64,000 nt of DNA, taken from NCBI RefSeq assembly GCF_026967475.1, contig NZ_CP114058.1, forward strand, positions 3,100,001 to 3,164,000, read 5' to 3'. Within the stretch, counting starts at the first letter, position 1. The number at the start of each line of letters is the position of its first letter. The notes below the pieces were generated by a model that made no database searches, had not been told where the DNA came from, and saw only the letters and a list, made by a program, of their open reading frames with translations. The DNA is from Rouxiella chamberiensis (GTDB lineage Bacteria; Pseudomonadota; Gammaproteobacteria; Enterobacterales; Enterobacteriaceae). Of the stretch, positions 45,940 through 58,038 are shown piece after piece. The position numbers and the translations under genes were made by a program.

Positions 45940-46225
45940 TACTCCGCTAAAGATATAAGAGACCTCTTAGCGGGTGCGCAGTTAGTCAGCACAAAGCACC
46001 AACGCGGCTCTGCGAGCAAGCGCCAACGCATCACTCTCACACCGATAACCAGCGGATCCTGCTAGGGCGTCCTGCCAGATTGTCACGCATGTAAACTGTT
46101 CAATACATTCTGGTCGAGAAAGTATACAAACGAAATAAGCCATTACGCGCAGCCCCTGTTAAAAATCGGCAGTTGGCGTATGATGCCGCCATAATTTTCC
46201 CTGCTCCTTGATGACGGTCAGTTTA
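45940..46225. other. Intergenic region folA - LysE-type gene
   Basis: About 290 bases with no gene. A 7-base inverted repeat CCGCTAA / TTAGCGG (45943-45972) overlaps the upstream side of the folA promoter; the rest holds the divergent promoter of the exporter gene, which I cannot place. Confidence 0.5.
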
Positions 46226-46839
46226 ATGCTCGAAACCTCCTTGTTTGTCGCCACTATCGCCGCGTTGGGGATGATCTCCCCGGCCCCGATTTCTTTCTGG
46301 TTATCAAGAATGCCGCGCGCTATCCGCGTCTGGCGGCATTGATGACCTCTGCGGGCGTTATCTGCGGCGTTATCACCCATATGTCCTACTGCGTGGCCGG
46401 TCTGGCAGTTGTCATAACCCAGACGCCGTGGCTGTTTGATCTGCTGAAATACGTGGGTGCCGCCTACCTTATCTGGGTCGGCATTCAGGCGCTGTTTTCC
46501 CGTACCAACAGCAAGATGAACCTCGAGAATATCGCCCCGCAGCAGGTCACGCTGCGCAAGGCGTTTGTGCAGGGCTATCTGTGCAACCTGCTGAACCCGA
46601 AGGCGACGCTGTTCTTTCTGGCGATGTTCACTCAGGTGTTGCAGATTAACTCGACCCTGAGCGAGAAACTGGGTTATGCCTCGATTATCGTCGGACTCTC
46701 CCTTATCTGGTGGCCGATGCTGGTTATTCTTATCCAGAGCGGTCCGGTTCGTCGCGGGCTGGCCAAGGCACAGAAGCTTATCGATAAACTGCTCGGCGGC
46801 GTATTGATAGCGCTGGGCATCAAGGTTGCGCTGAGCTGA
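46226..46839 (+). CDS. LysE/RhtB-family amino acid exporter (one frameshift)
   Basis: Inner-membrane exporter of the LysE/RhtB family, with about six hydrophobic segments. The ATG at 46226 reads MLETSLFVATIAALGMISP; one base is missing near 46282 (CCGGCCCC for CCGGGCCCC). After adding it the family signature SPGPDFFLVIKNAARYP appears and joins the open frame MTSAGVICGVITHMSYC through LNPKATLFFLAMF to 46839: 204 residues, the usual length. The substrate (threonine, homoserine, lysine or other) cannot be told. E. coli has no such gene between folA and kefC, so it is an accessory insertion or a lineage-specific neighbour. Confidence 0.85.
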
Positions 46840-46865
46840 TTTTCTCAAGCCCGCCGTTTCGCCAT

Positions 46866-46897
46866 AAAAAAAGCGCATTCACTGAATGCGCTTTTTT
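46866..46897. terminator. Bidirectional terminator LysE-type gene / kefC
   Basis: Arms GCGCATTC and GAATGCGC around ACT, flanked by A7 on one side and T6 on the other, between convergent genes. Confidence 0.9.
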
Positions 46898-46921
46898 GTT
46901 ATTGAAACCTTTCAAAAGGCG

Positions 46922-48776
46922 TTAGCCCTCTTTGGCCTCGATTACCTCGTGTTCAGGCGCTTTGCCGTCGATACTGCCGCGCCAGCTCTGCTGCTGTTCG
47001 CCCAGACGTTCCTGATCCTGCTCGATGGCCGCAGACAGCATATCGCGAGCACGCTGGATAGACGCCAGACGGAACTCGGTATCCTCGTAATTCTCGAGCG
47101 TCGCTTCGAGCATTTTCAGGTTGTAGCGTTTGAACAGATCGGCTTTTTCACGCGCTTCGTACGGATCCAGGCCAAGAATCTCCAGCGTTTCACGTCCTAC
47201 GCGCAGCGAACCTTCAAACAGCTCACGCTCCGGCGCCTCGACGCCCAGCTGACGCAGCTGATACCAGTGGTCAACGTCACGCGCACGGGCGATGATTTTC
47301 AGGTTCGGGAAGTTCTCCTTCGCCAGTCGGGTCAACTCGAGGTTGGCTTCCACGTCGTCGATAGCATTAATAAGCACCTTGGCCTGACCCGCGCCTGCGG
47401 ATTCCAGCAGATCGGCGCGCGTTGCATCACCGTAAAACACTTTGGTGCCGAATTTGCGCAAGGTTTCGATGTGATCCGGGTCGTTATCCAGAACCACCGT
47501 ATGCACATTGTTGGCCAGCAGCAAACGACCGGCTATCTGTCCGAAACGGCCGAAACCGGCAATGATCACGCTGGCGTGTTCGTCGTCGATGATATCCTGC
47601 GGGCGATCGTCTTTCGGCGCGTTGCGCTCCAGACGGCTCGCGATAACCAGCAGCACCGGCGTCACCGCCATCGACAGCGCCACCGCAAGCGTCAGCGCCT
47701 TGGCCCAGTCGGCTGGCAGCACGCCCGCCGTTTGCGCGGCACTGAAGATAACGAAGGCGAACTCACTGCCCTGCCCCAGTAAAATGGCGAACATGCCGCG
47801 CTGGCGTTTAGGCACATTGAGCCACGGGGCCACAATCCACAGCAGCGCCGCCTTCAATACCATAAAACCAAACAGCAATACGGCAATCAGCAGCGGATGA
47901 TGAATCAGCGTGCCGAAGTCGATAGACATCCCGACGCCGATAAAGAACAGCCCCAGAAGCAACCCTTTGAAGGGTTGAATATCGCTTTCCAGCGCGTGGC
48001 GGTATTCAGAGCTTGCCAGCATAACGCCCGCCAGAAACGCGCCCATCGCCATAGACAGCCCGGCCATTTCCAGCAGAATGCCGAAGCCAAACACCAGGAA
48101 CAGCGCCACGGCGCTGAACACTTCGCGCATGCCGGAACGGGCCACAAAGTGCAGCACCGGACGGGCGACATAGCGGCCGAGCAGAATCACCATCGCCAGC
48201 GCGCCCACGACTTTCGCGGCCGAAAGACCAAAGGCCATCAGCGTGGTCGACTCACCGGTACTGGCAAGCAGCGGCACCATCGCCACCAGCGGGATAGCGG
48301 CGATATCCTGGAACAGCAGCACGGCGAAGGTGCTGCGACCGATAGGCGTTGGCGTCAGGCTGCGTTCGCTCATGGCCTGCATGGCAATCGCGGTGGAAGA
48401 CAGCGCCAACGTCAGACCAATCAGCAGGGCAATCTTCCAGTCCAGCCCGAGCGCGGCGCAGAAGGCGCTGAGCACCAGCCCGCAGCCGACCATCTGGATG
48501 CTGCCGCCGCCAAACACGGAGGCGCGTAGAGTCCACAGGCGTTTGGGGTCAAGTTCGAGGCCGATGATAAACAGCATCAGCACCACGCCGATTTCGGCGA
48601 AGGTCAAGATAGATTCGGCGTCGGAGACCAGCTTGAGTCCCCACGGGCCGATGATACAGCCGGCAATCAGGTAGCCCAGCACGGAGCCGAGTCCGAAACG
48701 CACGGCGATAGGAACCGAACAGCGCCGCAGAGCCGAGATAAATCAGCCCCTCAATCATCATGCTGTGATTATCCAT
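46922..48776 (-). CDS. kefC: Glutathione-gated potassium efflux system KefC (one frameshift)
   Basis: Inner-membrane K+/H+ antiporter kept closed by glutathione and opened by glutathione adducts, protecting against electrophiles. The start at 48776 ([20 protein letters not shown]) is in another frame than the rest; removing one base near 48715-48716 gives [20 protein letters not shown] and 617 residues. The membrane domain (CPA2 type, [23 protein letters not shown]) is followed by the cytosolic NAD-binding RCK domain with [15 protein letters not shown] near 405. It overlaps its activator kefF by eight bases. Confidence 0.92.
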
Positions 48777-49326
48777 TGGCTTGCCCTTCCATGATCTGTA
48801 CCGGATTCGCGGTCTGCCAGTCAATCAGACGCTGGCGATAGGCCTGCGCGCCCGCTTTCAGCGTTACTTCATCGCAGGTGAAGGTATTGTGCAGCGAGAA
48901 ATACGGCTGCCACTTCATGCCGCAATACAGCGCCGTTGCCTCGAGAGGCTGACCCAGCGCGGCAAAGTTCGGGAATTGACCCAGCTCGAAATGCGCTTCG
49001 TTGCCGCCGGTCGTCACCGCCCACAGGCACCCCTTGTCCTTGAGCGCGTCGCCGTCCTGACCATAGGCCCAGCCGTGCTCCAGCACCTTGTCTATCCACA
49101 GTTTTATCAAGGGAGGCAAGCCATACCACTGCATGGGATGCTGGAAAACAATCAGATCGGCCTCTTCAACCGCCGCCTGTTCAGCCTTGATGTCAATGCT
49201 GAAGTCCGGATAAAGATCGTAGAGAGATCTGATTTTTACATCAGGGAGATCGTTAATCTCTTCGAGTAAGCGCCGATTGGCATGAGAATGCCGGGGATAA
49301 GGATGAGCATAGATAATCAGGATCAT
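48769..49326 (-). CDS. kefF: KefC ancillary flavoprotein / quinone oxidoreductase KefF
   Basis: NQO1-type FMN protein that binds and activates KefC and has quinone reductase activity. The 185-residue protein has a flavodoxin-like fold with YAHPYPRHSHANR near the start, FQHPMQWYGLPPLIKLWIDK and the FMN-loop AVTTGGNEAHF. It precedes kefC with an eight-base overlap. In E. coli the cai operon lies between kefF and carB; here carB follows directly. Confidence 0.96.
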   Translation of the reverse strand: MILIIYAHPYPRHSHANRRLLEEINDLPDVKIRSLYDLYPDFSIDIKAEQAAVEEADLIVFQHPMQWYGLPPLIKLWIDKVLEHGWAYGQDGDALKDKGCLWAVTTGGNEAHFELGQFPNFAALGQPLEATALYCGMKWQPYFSLHNTFTCDEVTLKAGAQAYRQRLIDWQTANPVQIMEGQANG

Positions 49327-49413
49327 AAAACTTCCATTTTAAAACGTATTTTGTTCAGCATACGCAACTTGCGCCAGAGGAAAAACCAGTCACTTAGGTT
49401 ATAAATAAAAAAA

Positions 49414-49449
49414 CAAAAAAGAAAGGCGCAGCATGATGCCGCGCCTTTT
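49414..49449 (-). terminator. Terminator of carAB
   Basis: Minus-strand arms AAGGCGC and GCGCCTT with an inner GCAT/ATGC pairing are followed by TCTTTTTTG. It begins about 40 bases after the carB stop. Confidence 0.8.
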
Positions 49450-49486
49450 GTCAGTTCTCAATCGCCTGCTGGATTAATCTTCGCGA

Positions 49487-52400
49487 TTAACCTGTAATTT
49501 GTGCATGCATTTCCTGAACTGAAATCACCTGCTCGGTCGGGTCCGAAGACAGCGCCATGGTAGTGGCATAACCGCCGTTCATGGTGGTGTCGTAATGCAC
49601 TTTATATTGCAGCGCGCTGCGGCGAATCAGCTTGGAGTCTTCAATCGCCTGACGACCTGCGGTGGTGTTGACGATATACGCGTATTCACCGTTTTTGATG
49701 CGGTCCTGAATGTGCGGACGTCCTTCGTGCACCTTGTTGACCTGACGCACGGTAACGCCTGCGGCGGTCAGGACTTCTGCGGTACCCTGCGTGGCATCCA
49801 GCTCGAAACCGTGTTCCAGCAACTTGCCCGCCAGAATCACGACACGTGCCTTGTCGCCGTCACGAACGGACAACAGTGCGCGCCCGCTTTTCTTCATGCC
49901 GGAAAGGCTGCCCAGCTGCGCTTTGGCAAAGGCTTCGGAGAAGGTTTTGCCAACACCCATGACTTCGCCGGTCGAGCGCATTTCAGGGCCGAGGATAGGG
50001 TCAACGCCCGGGAATTTGTTGAACGGCAGCACCACTTCTTTAACAGAGTAGTAAGGCGGGATCACTTCTTCGGTGATGCCCTGCTCGGCCAGAGTCTGAC
50101 CGGCCATCACGCGCGCGGCCACTTTCGCCAGCGGAATCCCGGTCGCCTTGGAAACAAACGGCACGGTACGCGCAGCACGCGGGTTGACTTCAATCAGGTA
50201 CACTTCGTTGTCTTTAACCGCAAACTGCACGTTCATCAGACCGCGTACAGACAGTTCGAAGGCCAGCTTCTCGACCTGCTGACGCATAACGTCCTGAATT
50301 TCCTGGCTCAGCGTATAGGCTGGCAGTGAACATGCAGAGTCACCGGAGTGAACGCCCGCCTGCTCGATGTGCTCCATGATGCCGCCAATCAGCACACGCT
50401 CGCCGTCGCAGATGACATCGATATCCACTTCCACCGCGTCGTCGAGGAAACGGTCAAGCAACACCGGTGCATCGTTGGAAACGCTCACCGCGTTCTGGAA
50501 GTAGCGACGCAGGTCGATTTCGTCATAGACGATTTCCATTGCACGGCCGCCCAGCACGTAGGAAGGACGCACCACCAGCGGATAACCGATGCCGACGGCT
50601 TTTTCTACCGCCTGCTCGATGGTCGCCACGGTGGCGTTTGCCGGTTGTTTCAGGCCAAGACGGATAACCGCCTGCTGGAAACGTTCACGGTCTTCTGCAC
50701 GGTCGATAGCGTCCGGGCTGGTACCGATAATCGGCACGCCACAGGCTTCAAGCTCGCGCGCCAGTTTCAGCGGAGTCTGGCCGCCGTACTGGACAATCAC
50801 GCCTTTCGGCTGCTCGATACGCACGATTTCCAGCACGTCTTCAAGCGTTACCGACTCGAAATACAGGCGGTCAGAGGTGTCATAGTCGGTAGAAACCGTT
50901 TCAGGGTTACAGTTGACCATGATGGTTTCGAAACCGTCTTCGCGCAGCGCCAGCGAGGCGTGTACGCAGCAGTAGTCGAATTCGATACCCTGACCGATAC
51001 GGTTCGGACCGCCGCCCAGCACCATGATTTTTGGCTTGTCATTGGTAGGGTTGGATTCGCACTCTTCTTCATAGGTGGAATACATGTACGCGGTGTCGGT
51101 CGAGAATTCCGCCGCACAGGTATCAACACGCTTGTAGACCGGATGCAGATGCAGCTTGTGGCGCAGTTTGCGCATTTCGCTTTCGGACACGCCCGCCAGT
51201 TTGGCAAGACGCAGATCCGCAAAGCCTTTGCGTTTCAGGACACGCAGGAAATCGTAGTTCAGGGCATTGATGCCGCCTTTCGCCACTTCGCCTTCCAGCT
51301 TGACCAGCTCTTCAATCTGCACCAGGAACCAGCGGTCGATGTTGGTCAGGCTGAAGACGCCTTCGACGGTCATACCGGCGCGGAAAGCATCGGCGATGTA
51401 CCAGATACGGTCGGAGCCTGCGTCTTTCAGTTCACGACGAATTTTGGTCAGCGCTTCAGGGTCTTCCAGGCTGACAACCGGGTCGAAGCCGCTTGCGCCC
51501 ACTTCCAGACCGCGCAGGGCTTTCTGCATGGATTCCTGGAAGGTACGGCCAATCGCCATGACTTCACCGACGGATTTCATCTGCGTAGTCAGACGGTCGT
51601 TGGCACCGGCAAATTTCTCGAAGTTGAAACGAGGGATCTTGGTCACCACGTAGTCGATGGACGGTTCGAACGAAGCCGGTGTCTTGCCGCCGGTGATGTC
51701 GTTCATCAGTTCGTCGAGGGTGTAACCTACGGCCAGCTTGGCTGCCACCTTGGCAATCGGGAAACCGGTCGCCTTCGAGGCCAGAGCAGAAGAACGGGAA
51801 ACACGCGGGTTCATCTCGATGACTATCAGACGGCCGTCTTTCGGGTTCACGGAGAACTGAACGTTGGAACCGCCCGTCTCCACGCCGATTTCACGCAGTA
51901 CCGCCAGCGAGGCGTTACGCATGATTTGATATTCTTTGTCGGTCAGTGTCTGCGCCGGTGCGACAGTAATGGAGTCACCGGTGTGAATCCCCATTGCATC
52001 GAAGTTTTCGATAGAACACACGATGATGCAGTTGTCGTTCTTGTCGCGCACCACTTCCATCTCGTACTCTTTCCAGCCAATCAGCGACTCGTCAATCAGC
52101 AGCTCTTTGGTTGGGGAAAGATCCAGACCGCGGGTACAGATCTCTTCGAACTCTTCGTGGTTGTACGCGATGCCGCCACCGGTTCCGCCCATGGTAAAGG
52201 AAGGACGAATGATGCACGGGAAGCCGACGTCGGCCGCAATCGCCAGCGCTTCTTCCATGTTGTGGGCAATGCCGGAACGCGCAGTACCCAGGCCGATTTT
52301 CTTCATCGCGATGTCGAAACGACGACGGTCTTCGGCCTTGTCGATGGCATCGGCGGTCGCGCCTATCATGGTCACACCGAATTCGGCAAGCACGCCCTGA

Positions 52401-52711
52401 CGCTCGAGCTCAAGCGCACAGTTCAGTGCAGTCTGGCCGCCCATGGTAGGCAGAACCGCATCCGGACGCTCTTTTTCGATGATCTTGCGCACCACTTCCC
52501 AGTGAATGGGTTCGATGTAGGTCGCATCGGCCATTTCCGGGTCGGTCATGATAGTCGCAGGGTTGGAGTTCACCAGAATGACGCGATAGCCTTCTTCGCG
52601 CAGCGCTTTACACGCCTGGGCACCCGAATAGTCAAACTCACAGGCCTGTCCGATAACGATCGGACCTGCGCCCAGAATCAGAATGCTTTTTATGTCTGTA
52701 CGTTTTGGCAT
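49487..52711 (-). CDS. carB: Carbamoyl-phosphate synthase large subunit CarB
   Basis: Makes carbamoyl phosphate from bicarbonate, ammonia (channelled from CarA) and two ATP, for both arginine and pyrimidine synthesis. The 1074-residue protein has two homologous ATP-grasp halves ([12 protein letters not shown] in the first, [17 protein letters not shown] in the second), the oligomerisation domain and the C-terminal MGS-like allosteric domain for UMP, IMP and ornithine. The frame is intact over its full length. carA precedes it with a 16-base gap. Confidence 0.98.
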   Translation of the reverse strand: MPKRTDIKSILILGAGPIVIGQACEFDYSGAQACKALREEGYRVILVNSNPATIMTDPEMADATYIEPIHWEVVRKIIEKERPDAVLPTMGGQTALNCALELERQGVLAEFGVTMIGATADAIDKAEDRRRFDIAMKKIGLGTARSGIAHNMEEALAIAADVGFPCIIRPSFTMGGTGGGIAYNHEEFEEICTRGLDLSPTKELLIDESLIGWKEYEMEVVRDKNDNCIIVCSIENFDAMGIHTGDSITVAPAQTLTDKEYQIMRNASLAVLREIGVETGGSNVQFSVNPKDGRLIVIEMNPRVSRSSALASKATGFPIAKVAAKLAVGYTLDELMNDITGGKTPASFEPSIDYVVTKIPRFNFEKFAGANDRLTTQMKSVGEVMAIGRTFQESMQKALRGLEVGASGFDPVVSLEDPEALTKIRRELKDAGSDRIWYIADAFRAGMTVEGVFSLTNIDRWFLVQIEELVKLEGEVAKGGINALNYDFLRVLKRKGFADLRLAKLAGVSESEMRKLRHKLHLHPVYKRVDTCAAEFSTDTAYMYSTYEEECESNPTNDKPKIMVLGGGPNRIGQGIEFDYCCVHASLALREDGFETIMVNCNPETVSTDYDTSDRLYFESVTLEDVLEIVRIEQPKGVIVQYGGQTPLKLARELEACGVPIIGTSPDAIDRAEDRERFQQAVIRLGLKQPANATVATIEQAVEKAVGIGYPLVVRPSYVLGGRAMEIVYDEIDLRRYFQNAVSVSNDAPVLLDRFLDDAVEVDIDVICDGERVLIGGIMEHIEQAGVHSGDSACSLPAYTLSQEIQDVMRQQVEKLAFELSVRGLMNVQFAVKDNEVYLIEVNPRAARTVPFVSKATGIPLAKVAARVMAGQTLAEQGITEEVIPPYYSVKEVVLPFNKFPGVDPILGPEMRSTGEVMGVGKTFSEAFAKAQLGSLSGMKKSGRALLSVRDGDKARVVILAGKLLEHGFELDATQGTAEVLTAAGVTVRQVNKVHEGRPHIQDRIKNGEYAYIVNTTAGRQAIEDSKLIRRSALQYKVHYDTTMNGGYATTMALSSDPTEQVISVQEMHAQITG

Positions 52712-52727
52712 TATCTGCTCCTGTTAA

Positions 52728-53876
52728 TTATTTCGCGCTGTTACGGTAGACGTCGATCAGTTCAATGAAGTGATCGAACAGAGGGGCTGCATCGTGCGGG
52801 CCTGGACTGGCTTCAGGATGACCCTGGAAGCAGAACGCCGGCTTGGTGGTGTGATGCAAACCTTGCAGGGTACCGTCGAACAGTGATTTGTGCGTCGTAC
52901 GCAATGTCGCAGGCAGCGTCGCTTCGTCTACGGCAAAACCGTGGTTCTGCGCGGTAATCATCACGGTGTTGGTGTCCATGTTCTTCACCGGATGGTTGCC
53001 GCCGTGGTGACCAAACTTCATCTTGGAGGTCTTGGCACCGCAGGCCAGCGCCAGCAGCTGGTGGCCCAGACAGATACCGAAAATCGGGATCTCGGTAGTC
53101 AGGAAAGTCTGGATAGCCTCGATGGCGTAATCGCAAGGCTCCGGGTCGCCCGGTCCGTTGGACAGGAAGATACCGTCCGGATTCAGTTTCAGCACGTCTT
53201 CGGCAGGCGTTTGCGCCGGAACCACGGTCAGGCGGCAGCCACGGTCAACCAGCATGCGCAGGATGTTGCGTTTCACGCCGTAATCGTAGGCGACTACGTG
53301 ATAGGGCAGCGCTTCGGCCTCTTTGGCTTCCGGCAGGTCGCCTTCCAGCGTCCAGCTGCCCTGCTGCCAGCTATAGGATTCCTGGGTAGACACTTCTTTC
53401 GCCAGGTCCATGCCTTTCAGGCCAGGGAACGCTTTGGCTTTCTCCAGCGCCAGTGCGGCATCTACCGAATCACCGGCGATGATGCAGCCGTTCTGCGCGC
53501 CCTTTTCGTTCAGCAGGCGAGTCAGTTTACGGGTATCGATGTCTGCAATGCCGACGATGTTCAGGCGTTTCAGGTAATCCGACAGGGTCTCTTCATTACG
53601 GTAGTTGCTGGCAATAAGAGGGAGATCGCGGATAACCAGGCCTTGGGCGTGTACTGCAGAGGATTCTTCATCAGCGGCGTTGGTGCCGACATTGCCGATA
53701 TGAGGATAAGTAAGGGTGACTATCTGGCGGGAATAGGAGGGATCAGTGAGGATTTCTTGATAACCGGTCATCGACGTATTGAAGACCACTTCCCCCACTG
53801 CCGTTCCTTCTGCCCCGATGGCACGACCGTGGAATTGGGTTCCGTCTTCCAGAACCAATAGCGCTGACTTTATCAA
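52728..53876 (-). CDS. carA: Carbamoyl-phosphate synthase small subunit CarA
   Basis: Glutamine amidotransferase subunit. I choose a TTG start at 53874-53876 ([20 protein letters not shown]), directly behind GGAGGATGCT; E. coli carA also uses a rare start at this place. An ATG 12 bases upstream lies inside the ribosome site region and is less likely. 382 residues. The class I amidotransferase triad is present: nucleophile Cys in [10 protein letters not shown] near 269, and His/Glu in QGHPEASPG near 353. Confidence 0.96.
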   Translation of the reverse strand: MIKSALLVLEDGTQFHGRAIGAEGTAVGEVVFNTSMTGYQEILTDPSYSRQIVTLTYPHIGNVGTNAADEESSAVHAQGLVIRDLPLIASNYRNEETLSDYLKRLNIVGIADIDTRKLTRLLNEKGAQNGCIIAGDSVDAALALEKAKAFPGLKGMDLAKEVSTQESYSWQQGSWTLEGDLPEAKEAEALPYHVVAYDYGVKRNILRMLVDRGCRLTVVPAQTPAEDVLKLNPDGIFLSNGPGDPEPCDYAIEAIQTFLTTEIPIFGICLGHQLLALACGAKTSKMKFGHHGGNHPVKNMDTNTVMITAQNHGFAVDEATLPATLRTTHKSLFDGTLQGLHHTTKPAFCFQGHPEASPGPHDAAPLFDHFIELIDVYRNSAK

Positions 53877-53886
53877 AGCATCCTCC

Positions 53887-53924
53887 AAGAATAATCAATC
53901 ATTATATTTGCATATTAATTCAGA
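53887..53924 (-). promoter_or_regulatory. carAB P2 promoter region with two ARG boxes
   Basis: Two 18-base ArgR-type boxes, TCTGAATTAATATGCAAA (53907-53924) and TAATGATTGATTATTCTT (53887-53904), are separated by two bases and overlap a perfect TATAAT (53901-53906). The arrangement and sequence match the arginine-repressed P2 promoter of E. coli carAB. Confidence 0.85.
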
Positions 53925-54007
53925 TCCGGTGACCTGATCAATGCAAAAATCGCACTCGGAGCGGTTATTTTTTTCGGCCCAAAGCTAATTTTTGGCAAAT
54001 TGCGCGC

Positions 54008-54036
54008 ATTCTAATGATGAGCGCCGATTTTGTCTA
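54008..54036 (-). promoter_or_regulatory. carAB P1 promoter (pyrimidine-responsive)
   Basis: TAGACA (54031-54036), a 17-base spacer and TAGAAT (54008-54013) on the minus strand, both 5/6 matches, in the same relative place as E. coli carAB P1, about 130 bases upstream of carA. Confidence 0.8.
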
Positions 54037-54122
54037 CCAAAAGCACCATTATTTTACTGTTTTTTGCTGCACTCAGCGAAATGAGTCACGAATAGCGATA
54101 AAAGGACAGGATAAGTGGGCAT

Positions 54123-54138
54123 AGTAAACGTTTGCGAA
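54123..54138 (-). promoter_or_regulatory. PurR operator upstream of carAB P1
   Basis: TTCGCAAACGTTTACT matches the PurR core CGCAAACGTTT. It lies about 90 bases upstream of the P1 -35. E. coli carAB is also repressed by PurR from an upstream site. Confidence 0.75.
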
Positions 54139-54299
54139 GGGGATTGTCTGGAAAATTCATTTTTTCATTAACTTTGCTTGAACCAATAGATATTGGGCGG
54201 TGACATTTTAACCAATACGGTAATCCAAAGGCAGAAAACAATGACAAATAGGCATTACAATACAAAAGTAAAAGATAACCCTAATTTTATAGGCAAAAG
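54139..54299. other. Upstream part of the carAB control region
   Basis: AT-rich non-coding sequence between the PurR site and the dapB terminator. In E. coli IHF, PepA and RutR also bind upstream of carAB; I cannot place these sites confidently. Confidence 0.4.
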
Positions 54300-54327
54300 A
54301 AAAGGGCATTAAAATTTATGCCCTTTT
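54300..54327 (-). terminator. Terminator of dapB
   Basis: Arms AAAAGGGCAT and ATGCCCTTTT around an eight-base AT loop, about 50 bases beyond the dapB stop. Confidence 0.82.
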
Positions 54328-54375
54328 ATCAAAACATTATGATCAAAACAACCACATCACAGTTGTAAGGTAAAC

Positions 54376-55794
<1,419 letters not shown>

Positions 55795-56955
55795 ATGAAT
55801 TTTAAAATGCACAGGGTTTCACAAACGGTCGTTGCGGCTCTGGTTTTGGGTAGCGCGTCTTTTGCAGCACAGGCAGAAATTACCCTGCTGAAACAGGATC
55901 CCCAGCCCAACTATCCTCTAAGCCGTCTGGATTTCAAGATAGGCGGCAGTATTCGTCCGCAGGTGTCCAACACCATGGGCGATTCGGATAGAGGCTCCTA
56001 CAAGAACAACGGCTACGATGCCGGAACCCGTTTTCGTTTTACCGCCGACTACTTCCTGTTTGATGACATTCACTGGGTCGGGTATTACGAGCTGGGCGTG
56101 AACATTCCGCAGGTGCTGGACTGGGATCATCATCACGCCAACGGCGCAAACAACACCACCCGTCGTCAGCTGTATACCGGCTTCAAGAGCAACACCTACG
56201 GCATGTTGACCTTTGGTCAGCAGAACAGCATTTACTATGATGTGGTCGGCATCAAGACCGATAACTGGAACAATGATATGGTCGCGCAGGCACCCGGCAA
56301 CGGGATCAACGGCGACTACGATGGGTCCTACCGTTCGCGCAAGATGCTGAAATACAAGTATGCGGCGGGTCCGGTCGACCTGTACGCTGCCTACCTGTTC
56401 TCCGACGACGACTATTACGTGGGCAGCACGGGCAACAACCTCGCCTACAAGCGTAAAGGCGGCGGTTCCGTGGGAGCCAACTGGCACATCACCCAGGATT
56501 TAAGCTGGGGTACGGCGTACAACTACACCAGCGCCGAAGTGAAGAACCGCGCCAAAGGCGATTCCAGAGACTATGACCAGCATATTCTGGGTACCGCGCT
56601 GACGTGGGCGCCGGGTCCGTGGAACTTCTCGGCTGGCGGCGGCTGGTATCATAATTTCCTGAGCAACAAGGTCACCAACGAGCAGAACTATTTTGCAGGC
56701 GATGCCTACGGGATAGAGTACTTTGCAAGTTACAGCATTCCGGTGGACACCTTTGCCGTCAAGAGCGTCAAGCCTTACGTCATGGGCGATTACCTGAAAT
56801 ACACCACGGGCCGTGACTACTCGCGTACCGACAATGGCCTGGGTATCCAGTTCAAGCTGGCCTATAACTTCAGCATCAACTACGAACATATGTTTATTCA
56901 TTCGTCCGATAACCTTGGCGATATCAACAGCGTTCGTCTGACCTACGATTTCTGA
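55795..56955 (+). CDS. Outer-membrane porin (Gram-negative porin family)
   Basis: Predicted beta-barrel outer-membrane channel of 386 residues. I start at ATG 55795, behind GGAG. A signal peptide with cleavage likely after SFAAQA precedes EITLLKQDPQ. The mature part has alternating aromatic/polar strands rich in Tyr, Trp, Gly and Asn, a loop-3-like acidic segment with TFGQQNSIYYDVVGIKTDNW, and a terminal phenylalanine in VRLTYDF, the assembly signal. It is not OmpC/F by close sequence; the substrate is unknown. It is followed by its own terminator and then by an SMP-30 gene, which hints at a sugar or sugar-acid link. Confidence 0.85.
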   Translation: MNFKMHRVSQTVVAALVLGSASFAAQAEITLLKQDPQPNYPLSRLDFKIGGSIRPQVSNTMGDSDRGSYKNNGYDAGTRFRFTADYFLFDDIHWVGYYELGVNIPQVLDWDHHHANGANNTTRRQLYTGFKSNTYGMLTFGQQNSIYYDVVGIKTDNWNNDMVAQAPGNGINGDYDGSYRSRKMLKYKYAAGPVDLYAAYLFSDDDYYVGSTGNNLAYKRKGGGSVGANWHITQDLSWGTAYNYTSAEVKNRAKGDSRDYDQHILGTALTWAPGPWNFSAGGGWYHNFLSNKVTNEQNYFAGDAYGIEYFASYSIPVDTFAVKSVKPYVMGDYLKYTTGRDYSRTDNGLGIQFKLAYNFSINYEHMFIHSSDNLGDINSVRLTYDF

Positions 56956-56973
56956 TTCTGCCAAGTGCCATGC

Positions 56974-57004
56974 AGCCTGCCGACTCTCCCGGCAGGCTTT
57001 TTTT
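56974..57004 (+). terminator. Terminator of the porin gene
   Basis: Arms AGCCTGCCG and CGGCAGGCT around a seven-base loop, followed by a run of T, 18 bases after the stop. Confidence 0.9.
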
Positions 57005-57093
57005 GCTTTTAAAACCTTGCCCTTCCCCCGTTCCCTCTCTGCGCGGCTAAACTCATCTCACTGAAATAATTATTTACCTCCGGGAGAAAAGTC

Positions 57094-57960
57094 ATGCCTG
57101 CATTTTTAAAGTCCGCACTTACGCCGGTGACTGACTACCGCGCCACATTGGGTGAGACGCCGGTCTGGTGCCAGCGTACTCAGTCACTGCTGTGGATGGA
57201 TATCGATAATCAGCGCCTGCTGCGCTACTGGCCGGAAACGAAAGTCGTCGAGCATCGCGAGCTGCCCTCGCTGACCAGCGCCGCCCTGCTGACCGATCAG
57301 CAGGACGTTTTCCTGCTCGCCGCGCAGGACGGCATTTTCCTCTACGAGTACCACGCCGAAACCCGCATTCCGCTTTGCCCCTATCCGGGTGCGCCGGGCA
57401 CGCGCCCCAACGAAGCGGCGATCGCGCCGGACGGTTCTCTGTGGTTCGGCAGTATGGATTTGCAGGAGAAAGACAAAATAGGTGCCTGGTATCGCTTCGA
57501 AAAAGGCGACGCGCAAGCGCAGCTGATGATGGACAATGTCGGCACGCCCAATACGCTCGCCTGGTACGAAGGACGTGTGTGGTTTGCCGACAGCATGCAA
57601 AAGCGCTTTTATTCGGGCAATGCACGCCGGATTAATCCGCTTAAGCTTTCGTGCTTCTCATCCGGTGACAAGACCCCGGACGGCTCTACACTCAGCGAAG
57701 ATGGCATGCTGATCACTGCCTGCTTCGGCGACGGCGTACTGCTGCGCCAGCAGATCAATCAGGGCGAGTTGCTGACACTCGACACCGTCGAGCTGCCCGT
57801 GACTCAACCGAGTTGCTGTGCGTTTGGCGGCGCGCAGATGAACCAGCTGTTTGTTACCTCGGCACGAAAAGGGCTGAAAGACCCGCACTCCCTCGAAGGC
57901 GCGTTGCTCGAGGTGGAAACCACGACGCGCGGCGCAGGGCAATATCAGTTCAAACTCTGA
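57094..57960 (+). CDS. SMP-30/gluconolactonase-like lactonase
   Basis: Six-bladed beta-propeller of the SMP-30/gluconolactonase/LRE family, likely a cytoplasmic metal-dependent sugar lactonase (no signal peptide). The usual metal and substrate residues are present: Glu in LGETPVW (near 21), Asn in RPNEAAIAPDG (near 105), Asn in GTPNTLAW (near 154) and Asp in KTPDGSTLSEDG (near 203). 288 residues, a normal length. Ribosome site GGGAGA precedes the ATG. The porin gene lies upstream on the same strand but is separated by a terminator; ispH is convergent. The substrate cannot be named. E. coli has rihC at this position. Confidence 0.88.
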   Translation: MPAFLKSALTPVTDYRATLGETPVWCQRTQSLLWMDIDNQRLLRYWPETKVVEHRELPSLTSAALLTDQQDVFLLAAQDGIFLYEYHAETRIPLCPYPGAPGTRPNEAAIAPDGSLWFGSMDLQEKDKIGAWYRFEKGDAQAQLMMDNVGTPNTLAWYEGRVWFADSMQKRFYSGNARRINPLKLSCFSSGDKTPDGSTLSEDGMLITACFGDGVLLRQQINQGELLTLDTVELPVTQPSCCAFGGAQMNQLFVTSARKGLKDPHSLEGALLEVETTTRGAGQYQFKL

Positions 57961-57978
57961 TTCTCGGCATCTGAAAGA

Positions 57979-58015
57979 TAAAAAAGGCTCTGCGGCACAG
58001 TGTGCGGCAGAGCCT
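57979..58015 (-). terminator. Terminator of the ispH operon
   Basis: Arms AGGCTCTGC and GCAGAGCCT with an inner GCACA/TGTGC pairing; on the minus strand they are followed by a run of T. It lies about 25 bases beyond the ispH stop. Confidence 0.85.
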
Positions 58016-58038
58016 GATTATTGTTGACTGCAATAGCG

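Noticed and set aside
50348..52768. A plus-strand open frame of about 800 codons opposite carB
   Set aside because: It is antisense to the intact, conserved carB, has no ribosome site or domain, and shows the His/Arg/Gln-rich composition of frames opposite GC3-rich genes.
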